Virus record (IMG/VR): IMGVR_UViG_3300020131_000107 | Span: 1-44,629 of that record | DNA: 44,629 bases | DNA from: a virus | Direction: 5' to 3' (one strand) | Shown: positions 28,738-38,600 of the stretch, one piece after another | Numbering within the stretch: position 1 is the stretch's first letter | Layout of the letters: the number at the start of each line of letters is the position of its first letter | The notes under the pieces: model-generated | What the model was told of the DNA's origin: nothing | The model's database searches: none | Seen by the model: only the letters and a program-made list of their open reading frames with translations | Made by a program: the position numbers and the translations under genes

Positions 28738-29438
28738 CCGTCACCCGCTTCGGCGACGGATCGGGCTTTCGCCTGGGCGTCGAGACCTTCGGCGCGTGGG
28801 CGAAGATCGCCGACGGCGAGCGGCGGCTCTTTGCGGAGAGCCAGCACAAGGCGCTGAAGGAAGAAGGCGACAAGCTGAAGAATGTTGGCCGCGATGCGGT
28901 GCGCAAGGCGAAGATCCGCGGCGCGGCGCGTCTCGCGACCGCCGTGCGCGGCAACATCTTCCCGAAGGATGCGCGGGCGATGGCCCGCAAGCCCGCTTAT
29001 CTGATCGGCACCAACGCCTCGATGCCGCTCGACCATTTGGAGACCGGCATCACGATCCACGCCAAAGGCGGCGGGCTGATGATTCCGATTTTCGAGGCGG
29101 CGAAGTTCAAGCAGCCGCATTTCGCGACTCAAGCCGGCCGGCTCTCGCGCGTGATCGCGGCGATGCGGCAAAAGTACGGTGAGCTGCATTGGCACACCTT
29201 GCGCGACGGCACGCCAGCTTACGGGGCTTGGTCAGCGAGCCGCGCCGGCAAGATGCGCTTCAAACCGCTTTTCATTTTGCGCAAGAGCGTGACGATCCCG
29301 AAGAAGCACGACATGTCAAACGCGATCGCGCGCGCGGCCGAGGGCTTCGAGGCGCGCGTCGCCGAGCGGACGATGCAGCTCTTCCTCGCTGGCCGCGACC
29401 AAGTCGTCGCGCGCGCGAGCGGCGGCGCAGCGCGATGA
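28734..29438 (+). CDS. minor tail protein, gpZ position (DUF6441-like)
   Basis: 234 residues from the GTG at 28734. ALKEEGDKLKNVGRDAVRKA then KNPxx-like basic region, FPKDARAMARKPAYLIGTNA and KKHDMSNAIARAAEGFEARV resemble the DUF6441 minor tail family. Its place between FII and U equivalents corresponds to lambda Z, a tail completion protein needed for head joining. Family call by pattern and order. Confidence 0.65.
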   Translation: MTVTRFGDGSGFRLGVETFGAWAKIADGERRLFAESQHKALKEEGDKLKNVGRDAVRKAKIRGAARLATAVRGNIFPKDARAMARKPAYLIGTNASMPLDHLETGITIHAKGGGLMIPIFEAAKFKQPHFATQAGRLSRVIAAMRQKYGELHWHTLRDGTPAYGAWSASRAGKMRFKPLFILRKSVTIPKKHDMSNAIARAAEGFEARVAERTMQLFLAGRDQVVARASGGAAR

Positions 29439-29869
29439 CGGTGGCGGAATCGGCGCTCGACGAAGCGGCGCAAATCATCGGCCAGGCGCTCGAGCTTGCG
29501 CAAGTGCTGCGCGACCCGATCGGCCCGCAGCAGCCGGACGAAGACGAAGACGGCGTCGGCCTCCTCGTGGCTTTGAGCGAGGGCGTCGGCAGCGAAACCG
29601 GCTATTGCATGGGCGCGGCCAGGCCGTTCGAGTTCGAGCACGCGGCGGCGCTCGAAATCCTCGTTGTCGGCGGCAGCGATTCCGAACGGCGTGCGCGACG
29701 CGCCGCGGCGCTGGCGGCGGCGGCCGCGGCGATCGCCGCGGACCCCACGCTTGGCGGCCTGGTCGATCACGCCGAAATCGGCGCGCCCGATCCAAGCGCC
29801 GAGGCGCGCTACGTCGCCTATGCGGCAACTTTGACCCTCACCTACACGGCGCCGGACGCGCTCGGCTAA
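29435..29869 (+). CDS. tail terminator, gpU-like position
   Basis: 144 residues. The pattern (ALDEAAQIIGQALELAQVLR, EFEHAAALEILVVGG, AYAATLTLTYTAPDALG at the end) is that of small tail-completion proteins often mislabelled acyl-CoA transferase. Position between Z and the tube gene matches lambda U, the ring that stops tube growth. ATGA overlaps the preceding gene. Confidence 0.65.
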   Translation: MTVAESALDEAAQIIGQALELAQVLRDPIGPQQPDEDEDGVGLLVALSEGVGSETGYCMGAARPFEFEHAAALEILVVGGSDSERRARRAAALAAAAAAIAADPTLGGLVDHAEIGAPDPSAEARYVAYAATLTLTYTAPDALG

Positions 29870-29886
29870 CAACGGAGCACAGTACG

Positions 29887-30888
29887 ATGAGCATTCGCGG
29901 CAGCGGCGTTACGTCCGTCTTCCAATTCCTGGCGGCGTTCGACAGCGACTTCCCCTCGACCGGGATCTGGTATCCGCTGTCGGCGTATACGCGCAGCGAC
30001 GGCAAGTCGAAGGGGCGCGAAACCGATCAACTGCTCGGCCGCGGCGGCCATAATAACCGCGATCCGGAGGCGTCGGCGCCGACGCTTTCCGAGGGGGGCG
30101 GCCCGGTGCGTGTGCCCGCGTGCCTGCGCGAATTCGGCTTCTGGCTGACGGTGCTGTTGGGCGCGCCGGAGACGACGGGCTCGGGCCCGTACACCCACGT
30201 CTGGGAAAGCGGCAAGGAAGATCTGAAGTACCTCGCGCAGTCGAAGCGATTCACCGACACCTGGTACGAGCGCACGCGCGGCCTGGTCGCCGACACGCTG
30301 GCGATCAACCTCGAGAAGAAGGCGGGCTTCGACGGCTTCGATCTCAATCTGATGCTGCTCGACGTGACGAAGGCCGGCGTCCAGGCGTCGGGCACGATCG
30401 CCGATCCGTTCGAGCTGCTGCGCGTGCCGGCGTCGATGCCATTCGTGAAGCGCAATGGCGTCGCGGCGCCGACGACGGCGTTCAGCCTCAATTACGCAAA
30501 TGGCCTGGAGCGCTACGATCCGCTCAACGGCAACGAATTTCCTGCCGCGCTCGATCCGGGAGAAGCGACGATCGGCGGCAGCTTCACCGTGCGACTGGCC
30601 GACGCGACGTTCGACGATCTCGCCGAGGCCGAAACCAAAGAGCCGTGGCAGTTCGGCTGGGTCAAGACCAACGGGCTCGGCGTGGGCTCACACGCCAGCC
30701 TCACCTTCGAGCTCACGAACGTGTCGATCGGCGTGGCGCCGAAAGCGGTGACCGGCCGCGGGCGGCTCTTCCAGACCTACAATTTCGTCGCCGAGCAATC
30801 GGCCGACGATCCGGCGATGACGGTGACCTTGGTGAACGACGTGTCGGGCTATCCCCCGCCCCCGCCGCCGCCGCCGCCGCCGCCGTGA
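29887..30888 (+). CDS. major tail tube protein, gpV position
   Basis: 333 residues. VTSVFQFLAAFDSDFPSTGI, FGFWLTVLLGAPETTGSG and PYTHVWESGKEDLKYL belong to a phage tail-tube type found in alphaproteobacterial phages; the tandem strands with T/S-G spacing fit the gpV-like tube fold. The protein ends in 11 consecutive prolines encoded largely by CCG repeats. Many copies stack to form the tail tube around the tape measure. GGAGCACAG lies before the ATG. Confidence 0.75.
   Translation: MSIRGSGVTSVFQFLAAFDSDFPSTGIWYPLSAYTRSDGKSKGRETDQLLGRGGHNNRDPEASAPTLSEGGGPVRVPACLREFGFWLTVLLGAPETTGSGPYTHVWESGKEDLKYLAQSKRFTDTWYERTRGLVADTLAINLEKKAGFDGFDLNLMLLDVTKAGVQASGTIADPFELLRVPASMPFVKRNGVAAPTTAFSLNYANGLERYDPLNGNEFPAALDPGEATIGGSFTVRLADATFDDLAEAETKEPWQFGWVKTNGLGVGSHASLTFELTNVSIGVAPKAVTGRGRLFQTYNFVAEQSADDPAMTVTLVNDVSGYPPPPPPPPPPP
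30853..30885 (+). repeat. CCC/CCG microsatellite encoding Pro11
   Basis: Eleven proline codons directly before the stop of the tail-tube gene; the last eight are identical CCG triplets. The tract can change length by slippage without breaking the frame. Confidence 0.8.
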
Positions 30889-30929
30889 TGAACGGCTAAC
30901 GGTCGAACGAAAAATTAGGGGTCCAAACG

Positions 30930-31571
30930 ATGACGTTGAAAGTGAAGAAGGCGGGCGCCCAGGCCAAGGCGCCCGTCACGTTCGAACTCGGGCACGGGGC
31001 GGTGTTGACCTGCCGCGTGCTCGACGCGTTCGAGCACAAGTTCGCGATGGCCGAAGCGCGCGCCGAGCTCAACGCTTTGATCGCCGGCGACGAGACCAAG
31101 CACAATTGGCTTTCGCTCGAGCCGCGGCGCGAGGAGATCCGCACGTCGCAGGCCGCGCAGGCGGCGGCGTACGGCTGGATGCAGGCGGTGCTGCTCGCGG
31201 CCGCGGCGGCGACGGCGCTGACCGGCGTCGTCGACGAAGATGGCGTCCCGCTCGATCCGTCGTTCGAGACGTTCGAGCTCTTGTTCAACGACAGCGGCGT
31301 CGAGAGCGCGTTCCGACTCGCCGCGTGGCGCGTCGAGCAATTGTGGGATGCGGAAAAAAACGTCTCAGGGCCCGGACCGAATGGGTCTGGGCCGGAGGCG
31401 GCGATTGGTGCGACGGCTGCAGAGCCGCCCGAGAGCCCTGCGCCACAGGCGGACGGCGCAAAGGCGAAGACGGACGCTGCCCCTTCGTCGAACACGCCGC
31501 CCGCACCGGAGAAGGCGAACTCGCCTGGGACATCGCCGCAAGCGCCGGATGCTGGGAGTTCGCCGGGCTGA
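30930..31571 (+). CDS. tail assembly chaperone, gpG-like (0-frame product)
   Basis: 213 residues if read without shifting. Residues 1-144 look like a real domain (VTFELGHGAVLTCRVLDAFE, AELNALIAGDETKHNWLSLE, AFRLAAWRVEQLWDAEKN). After the A7C tract at 31354-31361 the 0-frame becomes low-complexity Gly/Pro/Ala/Ser, while the -1 frame stays protein-like. This is the expected state for a G/GT chaperone pair: most ribosomes make G, a fraction shift to make GT. It precedes the tape measure gene as in nearly all siphophages. Confidence 0.75.
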   Translation: MTLKVKKAGAQAKAPVTFELGHGAVLTCRVLDAFEHKFAMAEARAELNALIAGDETKHNWLSLEPRREEIRTSQAAQAAAYGWMQAVLLAAAAATALTGVVDEDGVPLDPSFETFELLFNDSGVESAFRLAAWRVEQLWDAEKNVSGPGPNGSGPEAAIGATAAEPPESPAPQADGAKAKTDAAPSSNTPPAPEKANSPGTSPQAPDAGSSPG

Positions 31572-31741
31572 TGGGCGTCCTGGTCGGCCTCAATTGGGCG
31601 GCGGCGGGCGAGCGCATGGACGCGCTTGGCCTCGCCGGCGAGGCGCGCACGCGCGTCGTCGACTTCCTCGGCGCGATCGAAGCCGGCGCGCTGGCGGCTG
31701 ACGCCGAGCGCCGGCGCGAACAAGGCGAAGGCGAGCGCTGA
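30930..31741 (+). CDS. tail assembly chaperone, gpGT-like (-1 frameshift product)
   Basis: About 270 residues: 144 in frame 0, then 126 in the -1 frame beginning at 31361. The T part includes EWVWAGGGDWCDGCRA, GELAWDIAASAGCWEFAGLM and ALGLAGEARTRVVDFLGAIE, with Trp and Cys positions not expected of shadow sequence. The -1 frame stop at 31739-31741 overlaps the tape-measure ATG (TGATG), so coupling is preserved. A separate ATG at 31571 could instead yield a 56-residue protein. Confidence 0.65.
31355..31361 (+). promoter_or_regulatory. slippery heptamer for -1 frameshift
   Basis: A AAA AAC in the 0-frame register of the gpG-like gene (codons GAA AAA AAC) is the canonical X XXY YYZ heptamer. 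GC-rich sequence downstream (GGGCCCGG at about 31368-31375) can pair and may stimulate slippage. Confidence 0.7.
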
Positions 31742-34323
31742 TGGCGAGGATTGTCAAAATCGCCCGCTATGAGGCGGACGGCAGCCAGGTCACGCGCGAG
31801 TTCGCCAAGATGGGCGAAGCCGGCGAGAAAATGAGCGAGCGCGTCAAGAAGGGCGCCGGCTCTATGTCGACCTCGTTGCGCGCGATCGACGCCACGGCCG
31901 GCGTCGCGCGCGAGAAGATGGAAGGCTTCGCCGGTCAGGCCGGTTCGGTCGGCACGGTGCTGCGTTCGCTCGGGCCGATCGGGCTCGCCGCAGCCGCCGG
32001 AGTCGGCGCCCTCACCGCCGGCTTCGTCGCGCTGCAGGGCGCAACGCGCAATGCGGTGCGCGATCTCGGCGCCATTCAGGTCGCAGCGCAGCGTGTTGGC
32101 GTCTCGACCGATGCGCTGCAGGAATTGCGCTTCGCCGTGCTCGGCGTCGGCGGCGCGGCCGAACAGGCCGACCAAGCTTACAGCCAATTCGCGGAGAAAC
32201 TCGGCGAAGCGACGCTGACCCGCGGCGGCGGCGGCTTCGTCGCCTTGCAGCAGCTCGGCTTCGATGACGCGACGATCCTCGCCATGACGTCGGTCGAAGA
32301 GGCGCTGCCGCGCATCGCCGAGCGCATCGCCGGTTTGCGCGACGAAGCGCAGCAGACACGAATCGCCAAGGAGCTCGGGCTCGATACGCTGCTGCCGCTG
32401 CTGCAGCAAGGCGAAGGCGCGTTCGACCGCGCCGCGCAGGCGGCGCGCGACATGGGCTACGTGCTCGACCGTGAGCTGATCGCGCGCGCCGCCGAGTTCA
32501 ACGGCCAGTGGAGCCAGGCGGCGGCCGTCATCGACGTGCAGTTCAAGTCGGCGCTGGTCGACCTTGCGCCACACTTCATTTCGCTCGCTGAGACGATCGC
32601 CGGCGCGACGCGCAACCTGGTCGACTTCCTCGAACAATTCGACCGGATCGAGGACCGCGCCGCCGGTTCGCTGCGGCGCCAGCTCGCCCGCGCGTCGGCC
32701 GAGCAGGCCGAACTCTTCACGCTCTTTGGCGAGGGCGTGCTGCCGTCGAGCGCTGCGCCGCGCTCGGCGCTCGGCAACGAAGGCCTGGTGCTGGCGCGTC
32801 AGCGATACGCCGAACTCGAGCGTCAGGCGGGCGACCTCATTCGCGAGATCAACGGCAGGCCGGCCGCCGCGGCGCCGTCGCTGTCGATCGCGCCGACCAA
32901 CCCGCCAGCATCGCCGGGCGCTGCCGACGCCGAGCTCGCCCGCCACACCCAATTCATCGCGCAGCTGCGCGAAGAGCTGGCCGCCCGTGAGGCGCTGGCG
33001 GCGGCGCAGGCCGAGTTTCCGAAGGCTTCGCGCGAAGAAGCCGAAGCGCGCCTGGCGCTGCGTCAGCAGCTCGAAGCGATCAACGCCGCCCGCACCGCCG
33101 GCGTCGACATCTCCGACGCCGATCTCGCGCGGCTGCGCGCGCTCACGCAAGCGAACTTCGACGCCGCACAGGCGACGCGCGAGAACGCGCGCGCGCAAGA
33201 GCTCGCCGCGGCGAAGGCGCAGGAAGCGGACTTCCTGCGCACGTTCGAAACCGAGCGCGAGCGGCTCGACCGCGAGCAGTTCGAGCTGCGGTCGAGCGGC
33301 ATGTCGCCGGAGGCGATCGCCCGCGGCGTCGCGCGTCTTCGCGACGAGTACCGAGAGCTCGCCGCGGCGCAGTTCGAGGCCAGCTTCGCCGGTCAGGCGC
33401 TTGCCGGCGTAATGGCGGGGCACATTCGCGACTTCGGCGACCTGGGCATGCTGCTGAAGGATCTCGTCGCCGACGCAGCGATCCGAGAAATCCTGGCGGG
33501 CGGCGTGTTCCAGGAAGGCGGGATCGGCGGCTTCTTCTCGCGCGTCGGCGACCGCGTCGCCGGCGGACTGACCGGCGACGATGGCGCCACGCTCGACGGT
33601 CTGTTCGACGGCTTGCGCGAGATCTTCAATCCGCTGGAAGACGCCGCTGCGAAAGCGGGCGGCGTGTTGGCCGAGGAGCTCGCCGGCGGCGCGCTCGAGG
33701 CGGCGGCGAAGAATGCGATCGGCACGGCCGAGACGCTGCGCCACACCGCGGCGACCGGCGCCGCCAGCGTATCGCTCGGCGTCATGACCAAGAGCGCGCA
33801 GGCCGCAGCGGCGGCGCTGCAACAGGCGGCGGCGGCCGCCAGCGGCAAAGGCGGAAGCGATTTCGTCAGTGGTCTGTTTTCCATCTTCAGCGCAGGCAAT
33901 CCATCGCCGGTGGGGCACGGCGGTTTCGGTCCTAAGGGCGGCGGCCTCGCCGGCGGCGGCTCGATGATCCCTGGCTTCAGCCACCGCTTCGCCGAAATGC
34001 GGCCGGAACTGTCGATCGTCGGCGGCTGGGGCCAGGTGGCGCCGCCGGCGGCGGTCGATGGGCTCGCCGTGCTGGCGCGGCTCTCGCGCCTGACGCAAGC
34101 GCCGGCGCCAATTGCCGCCGCGGCCGGCGGGATGACGGTCAACGTCATCAACCAGTACGGGCCGGACGTCGCTGTCGAAGCGCGCGAAGGCGTTGGCGCC
34201 GACGGCGAGCGCGTGCTCGACGTCGTGCTGACGCGCAAGTTCGGCGAGAAGCTGGCGGGCGGGGCGCTCGACAGCGAGATGAACGCGCGTTTCGGCGCGC
34301 AGCGGCGGCGGATTCCGCGCTGA
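31741..34323 (+). CDS. tail tape measure protein, gpH-like
   Basis: 860 residues. The N-terminus (EFAKMGEAGEKMSERVKKGA), hydrophobic segment GLAAAAGVGALTAGFVALQG and coiled-coil stretch at about 410-560 (REELAAREALAAAQAEFPKA onward) are typical. Gly-rich patches near 690-740 and a C-terminus with MTVNVINQYGPDV are common in alphaproteobacterial phages. It fixes tail length; at about 0.15 nm per residue the tail would be near 130 nm. The start overlaps the GT stop. Confidence 0.88.
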   Translation: MARIVKIARYEADGSQVTREFAKMGEAGEKMSERVKKGAGSMSTSLRAIDATAGVAREKMEGFAGQAGSVGTVLRSLGPIGLAAAAGVGALTAGFVALQGATRNAVRDLGAIQVAAQRVGVSTDALQELRFAVLGVGGAAEQADQAYSQFAEKLGEATLTRGGGGFVALQQLGFDDATILAMTSVEEALPRIAERIAGLRDEAQQTRIAKELGLDTLLPLLQQGEGAFDRAAQAARDMGYVLDRELIARAAEFNGQWSQAAAVIDVQFKSALVDLAPHFISLAETIAGATRNLVDFLEQFDRIEDRAAGSLRRQLARASAEQAELFTLFGEGVLPSSAAPRSALGNEGLVLARQRYAELERQAGDLIREINGRPAAAAPSLSIAPTNPPASPGAADAELARHTQFIAQLREELAAREALAAAQAEFPKASREEAEARLALRQQLEAINAARTAGVDISDADLARLRALTQANFDAAQATRENARAQELAAAKAQEADFLRTFETERERLDREQFELRSSGMSPEAIARGVARLRDEYRELAAAQFEASFAGQALAGVMAGHIRDFGDLGMLLKDLVADAAIREILAGGVFQEGGIGGFFSRVGDRVAGGLTGDDGATLDGLFDGLREIFNPLEDAAAKAGGVLAEELAGGALEAAAKNAIGTAETLRHTAATGAASVSLGVMTKSAQAAAAALQQAAAAASGKGGSDFVSGLFSIFSAGNPSPVGHGGFGPKGGGLAGGGSMIPGFSHRFAEMRPELSIVGGWGQVAPPAAVDGLAVLARLSRLTQAPAPIAAAAGGMTVNVINQYGPDVAVEAREGVGADGERVLDVVLTRKFGEKLAGGALDSEMNARFGAQRRRIPR

Positions 34324-34655
34324 TGGGCGATCCGTGGCCGGACGTGCGCAAGCCGCTGCGCGAGGGCTGGCAGGGTCCCGCGCCCGATGGCGTGCGTCGC
34401 TCGACAATGGACGACGGCACGACGAAGAAGCGCGTCGCCTCGAGCGCGATCGGCGCGGTGGAAGCGTTCACGCTGAAGCTGACCGATTCCGAAGCGGCGC
34501 TGGTGCGCGCGCACTGGGACGGCAACAAGGCGCTCCGATTCGCTTTCCCGCATCCGGTCTGGGGCGCCGTCGAAGCCGAGTACGACAGCCCGCCGGTGTT
34601 CAGCGAAAAAGGCCTCTTCCGCTTCGTGCAGCTCAGGCTGGAAATTTTCTCCTGA
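34323..34655 (+). CDS. minor tail protein, gpM position
   Basis: 110 residues, beta-rich (AFTLKLTDSEAALVRAHWDG then FRFVQLRLEIFS) with a charged N-terminus. The length matches lambda gpM (109) and the gene lies directly after the tape measure. It is expected at the tail tip beneath the baseplate hub. The assignment is mainly positional. ATGA overlap upstream and TGATG downstream. Confidence 0.6.
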   Translation: MGDPWPDVRKPLREGWQGPAPDGVRRSTMDDGTTKKRVASSAIGAVEAFTLKLTDSEAALVRAHWDGNKALRFAFPHPVWGAVEAEYDSPPVFSEKGLFRFVQLRLEIFS

Positions 34656-35125
34656 TGCCGAGCGCGCGCTTCATCGATGCGGTCGCAGCCGCCAACACCG
34701 ACGAGCAGCCGGTGGCGCTCGTCACCGTCACGCACGCAGATTTCGGCGGGCCGCTGCGCTGGTGCACGGGCGGCGCCGACATCGTCAGCCGCGGCTTCAT
34801 TTTCGCGGCCCGGCCGATGACGCCGGTTCCTCCGGGCGAGAGCGCCGACGGCCGGCCGAGCGCGGCGAAGCTCGTGGTCGACAATATCGAGCCGGACGCG
34901 GTGGGCGCATTTCGCAGCATCACCGCTGGCCGGCCGAGCGTGCTGATCGAAGTGGTGCTGGCGGCGACGCCCGATACGGTCGAGCAGACCTGGCCTGGAC
35001 TGCAGATCGTTGCGTCGCGTCCGGCGGCCGACAGCATCGAATGCGACATCGCCGAGCGCGACGACGGCGAAGAGATCTGGCCGTTGCAGGCGTTTACGCC
35101 GGGTTCGACTCCGGGGCTGTACTAA
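34655..35125 (+). CDS. minor tail protein, gpL position (DUF1833-like)
   Basis: 156 residues. Motifs EQPVALVTVTHADFGGPLRW, RPMTPVPPGESADGRPSAAK and EVVLAATPDTVEQTWPGLQI are those of DUF1833-type phage proteins, which occupy the lambda L slot in many genomes. Lambda gpL binds an iron-sulfur cluster; here only two cysteines are seen, so that is not supported. It overlaps the next gene as TAATG. Confidence 0.75.
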   Translation: MPSARFIDAVAAANTDEQPVALVTVTHADFGGPLRWCTGGADIVSRGFIFAARPMTPVPPGESADGRPSAAKLVVDNIEPDAVGAFRSITAGRPSVLIEVVLAATPDTVEQTWPGLQIVASRPAADSIECDIAERDDGEEIWPLQAFTPGSTPGLY

Positions 35126-35601
35126 TGTCCGTTGTGTTCGCCCCGGGCGCCGGCGTCGACCTTACGCCGAACGCCGCTGCGCCGCTCGCGACCTGGGCGC
35201 CGCCGCTGCAACTGCGGGGCTGGTTTCAGGACGGCGGCCGCGGTCCGCTCGCCTTCGATTGCTATGGCCTGGCCTATTGGGTGCAGCAGCTGATCGGCCG
35301 GCGGGCGCGCGGTTACGAAGAGCTCTATCGCGAACTCGACATCCGGCTGACGCGCGAGGTCGACGCCCTCTTCCGCGCAGAATCGGACGCGTGGCGCAAT
35401 GTCGCTGCTGGCGGCGTCGGCGACGTGCTGGTGCTGGGCAGCGGCGGGCGCGCGCATCATGTCGGCGTGCTCTGCGGCGCCGGACGGATGCTGCATGCCA
35501 GCGCCCAAGCTGGGCTCCGTATCGACCCGATCGAAGGCCGGCGCGGCGTCACGCACGCCGCCGGGCTCAAAGTGTTCGCCTGTGTCGCGCCAAGCCGCTA
35601 A
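35125..35601 (+). CDS. NlpC/P60 tail-tip peptidoglycan hydrolase, gpK-like
   Basis: 158 residues. AFDCYGLAYWVQQL places the nucleophile Cys46, and GRAHHVGVLCGAGRMLHAS supplies His111/His112 and His124, the usual NlpC/P60 order. It should cut peptide crosslinks during DNA entry, acting at the tail tip. It corresponds to the C-terminal domain of lambda K; the N-terminal metalloprotease part is absent. This is the only clear cell-wall hydrolase in the window. Confidence 0.85.
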   Translation: MSVVFAPGAGVDLTPNAAAPLATWAPPLQLRGWFQDGGRGPLAFDCYGLAYWVQQLIGRRARGYEELYRELDIRLTREVDALFRAESDAWRNVAAGGVGDVLVLGSGGRAHHVGVLCGAGRMLHASAQAGLRIDPIEGRRGVTHAAGLKVFACVAPSR

Positions 35602-38600
35602 ACGCCAGGGCGTCAGCGCGGCGGCGCGGTCCGCCGAAAAGCAGGCGGAGGGCAGCCTCGCGCTGCCGTTCGAGGCGCCGCGCGCGTTCGTCCATCCGCC
35701 CGGGGCGACGCTGCAGGAGATCGTCGACGCGCTGATCGAGCGCGGTGAGCTCGACGCCGCTTGGCTGCCGCATCTCGAAATCTTCATCGACGACGCCCGC
35801 TTCGATCGATCGATCTGGAGCAAGGTGCGCCCGCGCGAAGGCCGCATCGTCGCGCTCCGGGCGCGGCCTGGATACATCCCAGGCGTCACCGAATTCCTCG
35901 TCAATCTGGCGATCAATATCGCCATCAGCGCCGGCATTTCGATGCTGACGCAGGCCTTCATCGGCGGCGGCCCGCAAATCCCCGGCTTCGAGCAGATCGC
36001 CGACATCGAAGCCTCGCGCAACGAAATCGCCCGCTGGCGCAAGGTGCCGGCCGTGCTGGGGCGGTTCCGGGTTTTTCCGCCGCACGCAGCCAAGCACTAC
36101 ACGCAAGGCCAGGACGAAAAGGTCGTGCTGCGGATGCTGCTGTGCTGGGGCCTCGCGCCCGTGAGCGTCAGCGACCTCAAAATCGGCGACACGCCGATCG
36201 AGAAGTTCGCCGGCGTCACTGTGCAGCACAAGCTGACGCCGGCCGACCCGTGGCCGACCATCTTCTCGAGTTCGCCGGACGAAGACGAGGGGCCGGGCCT
36301 CATCTCTTCCGAAGACGGCTGGGTCGAGCGCACCACATCGAGCGATCAGTGCGACTTGCTGCAGGTCGAGTTCGCGTTCCCCGAGGGCCTCATCTTCTAT
36401 TCGAGCGACGGCTCGCTGAAGACCTGGGGGATCGAGTTCCGAATTCGCTATCGCGAGACCGGCACAACGCAATGGCTCGATTTCGTCAGCGGCGAAGCCG
36501 CCGACGAGGGTCATTTCTACGATATCGACGGCGTCAAGAAGCAAAAGCCGTTCCGGATGAATTTCGAGAAAGCGGTCGCGCGCGGGCGCTACGACGTCGC
36601 GGTCAAGCGCACGCTCGCCGACGATCCGGGGCCGAAGGGCAAGAACGCGTTCCAGTGGTCGATGCTGAGGAGCTTCACCTTCGCCGCGCCGGTGACGGAC
36701 AATAATCTGGCCGTCACTGCGATCGAGATCGAAGCCAGCGATCAGCTCGACGGCGTCGTCGATCTCATCAACGGCGTGGCGCAGCGGATCGCGCCGCGCT
36801 GGGATTCGGTCGCGGAAGCGTACGGGTCCGAAGCCGAAACCTCGAACCCGTCCGAACTTTTCCGCTGGATCGCGTGCGGGCCTGGCGCGCCGAACCCGCG
36901 CGATCCTGCAACCGAGGTCGACGACGCCGCGCTCGGCGCCTGGGCCGAGCTCTGCCACGAACGCGGCTGGCGCTGCGACATGGAATTGCGCGCTGGCGCG
37001 GGACAAGACGAGATCATGCGCCAGGTGGCGCAATGCGGCCGCGCCAGCCCGATCACACGTAACGGCAAGCTCTCGGTCGTCATCGACGACGTGAAGCCGG
37101 CGCCGCGGCAGGTGTTCACGGCGCGCAACGCCTGGGGCTTTCGCAGCCAGCGCCGTTACGCGCTGCCGACGCATGCGGTGCGCTGCCAGTTCAACAACGC
37201 CGAAAAAGATTACCAGCCCGACGAGATGCTGGTGTTCTTTCCGGGCTATGACGAAAACACCGCCGATCCTGGGCGCATCGTCGCGCTGAAGACCGGCGGC
37301 AAAATCTATCCGAACGAAGTGCGCGAAGCGGCGCTGAGATACATCGCCGAAGCGTTGATCCGGGTCGAAGACTATTCCTGGCGTTGCGATTGGGAAAACC
37401 TCGCCTGCGGCAGGGGCGACCGCGTAGCCATCGCCCATTTCGTCATCGCGGTCGGGCGCCAATCGGCGCGGGTGAAGAGCCTGACGCTCGACGGCGCCGC
37501 AGAGAACGTGCTCGCGCTGACGCTCGACGAATTCGTGACGCAGAGCGCGGGCGACACGTACGGCCTCGCTTGGCGGCAGGTGGCCGGCGGCGAGATGACA
37601 CGCACGGTGTTGCCGCTGACGAACATGGAAAACGGCCGCGGCAAGGTGGTGACTCTGGCGACGCCGCAGCCCGTCGCCAATGCGCCGAAGGTTGGCGATC
37701 TCGTCGTCTTCGGCGATGCGGGCATCGAGACGCTCGACGCGACCGTGACGGACATCCAGCGCGCGCCGGAGCTCGAGGCCGAGATCCGCGCCCTGCCCTA
37801 CGATCCGGGTCTGTTCGACGGCGACCTCGAAGGCCTCACCGAGTTCGACGACGACACCACGTACGACGACGACACGCTGAACATTCAGGATCTCGGCGGC
37901 TTCCAGTCGGCCGTGTCCGGAGAAGCGTTCCCGCCGCCGCCGAAGCCGCAGATCGTCAACAAGCTCGCCAATTCGAGCGGCATCTTCGTCGACTATACCT
38001 TCCCGGCGAAGGACGCCTGGCGCGTCAACAAACTCGAACTCTATCAACGCCGGGACGACGACGACGGCGTGTTCGAACTCGTGCGGGTGCTGCCGGGGGA
38101 TGCGCGGCTGGCCGCATTCGGCGCCGGCCAATTGGGTTTGGGCTATCTGCTGAAGCTGGTTGCGATCGACGTCCGCGGCCGGCGCACCGAAAGCGACATC
38201 ATCGAAGTGGTGAGCCAGGCGGCGGCGCTGCCGTTCAGCGGCTTTCTGACCAGGCCGTCAGCCGTGGTCGCGACCGACTCTGACGGCGCCGGCGGCGATT
38301 ACAGCGCCGCGGGCGGGGTGTTCAAGATTCAGATCGGCGACGTCGTGCTCGACGAGATCGTCGATGACGACGGCGTCGCTTCGGCGTCGTTTACGGTGGT
38401 GAGCGCAACGCCTGGCCTTTCGATCTCGATCGACGCGGAAGGCGTATACGCGATCGCGGGGCTGACGCTCGACAGCGGCCAGGCGGTGCTGCGCGCGGTG
38501 CGCAATGGCGTCGCGTTCGACCGCACCTACGAGATCGCCAAGAACAAGGCCGCGGCGCCGAGCGAGCCGGAAACTCCGCCGTCAGGCTTTTCGGCGACGA

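Noticed and set aside
31571-31741. Independent 56-aa gene starting at the ATG overlapping the gpG stop
   Set aside because: It has no separate ribosome site of note, and the same frame is open and protein-like back to the slippery site. The frameshift explanation is simpler, but this remains an alternative.
31285-34407. 1040-codon open frame on the minus strand
   Set aside because: It is antisense to the tape measure gene, Arg/Ala/Leu-rich throughout, and lacks a ribosome site. Long antisense frames are expected in GC-rich DNA.
35567-38131. 854-codon open frame on the minus strand
   Set aside because: Antisense shadow of J with Arg/His/Val composition and no recognisable domain.
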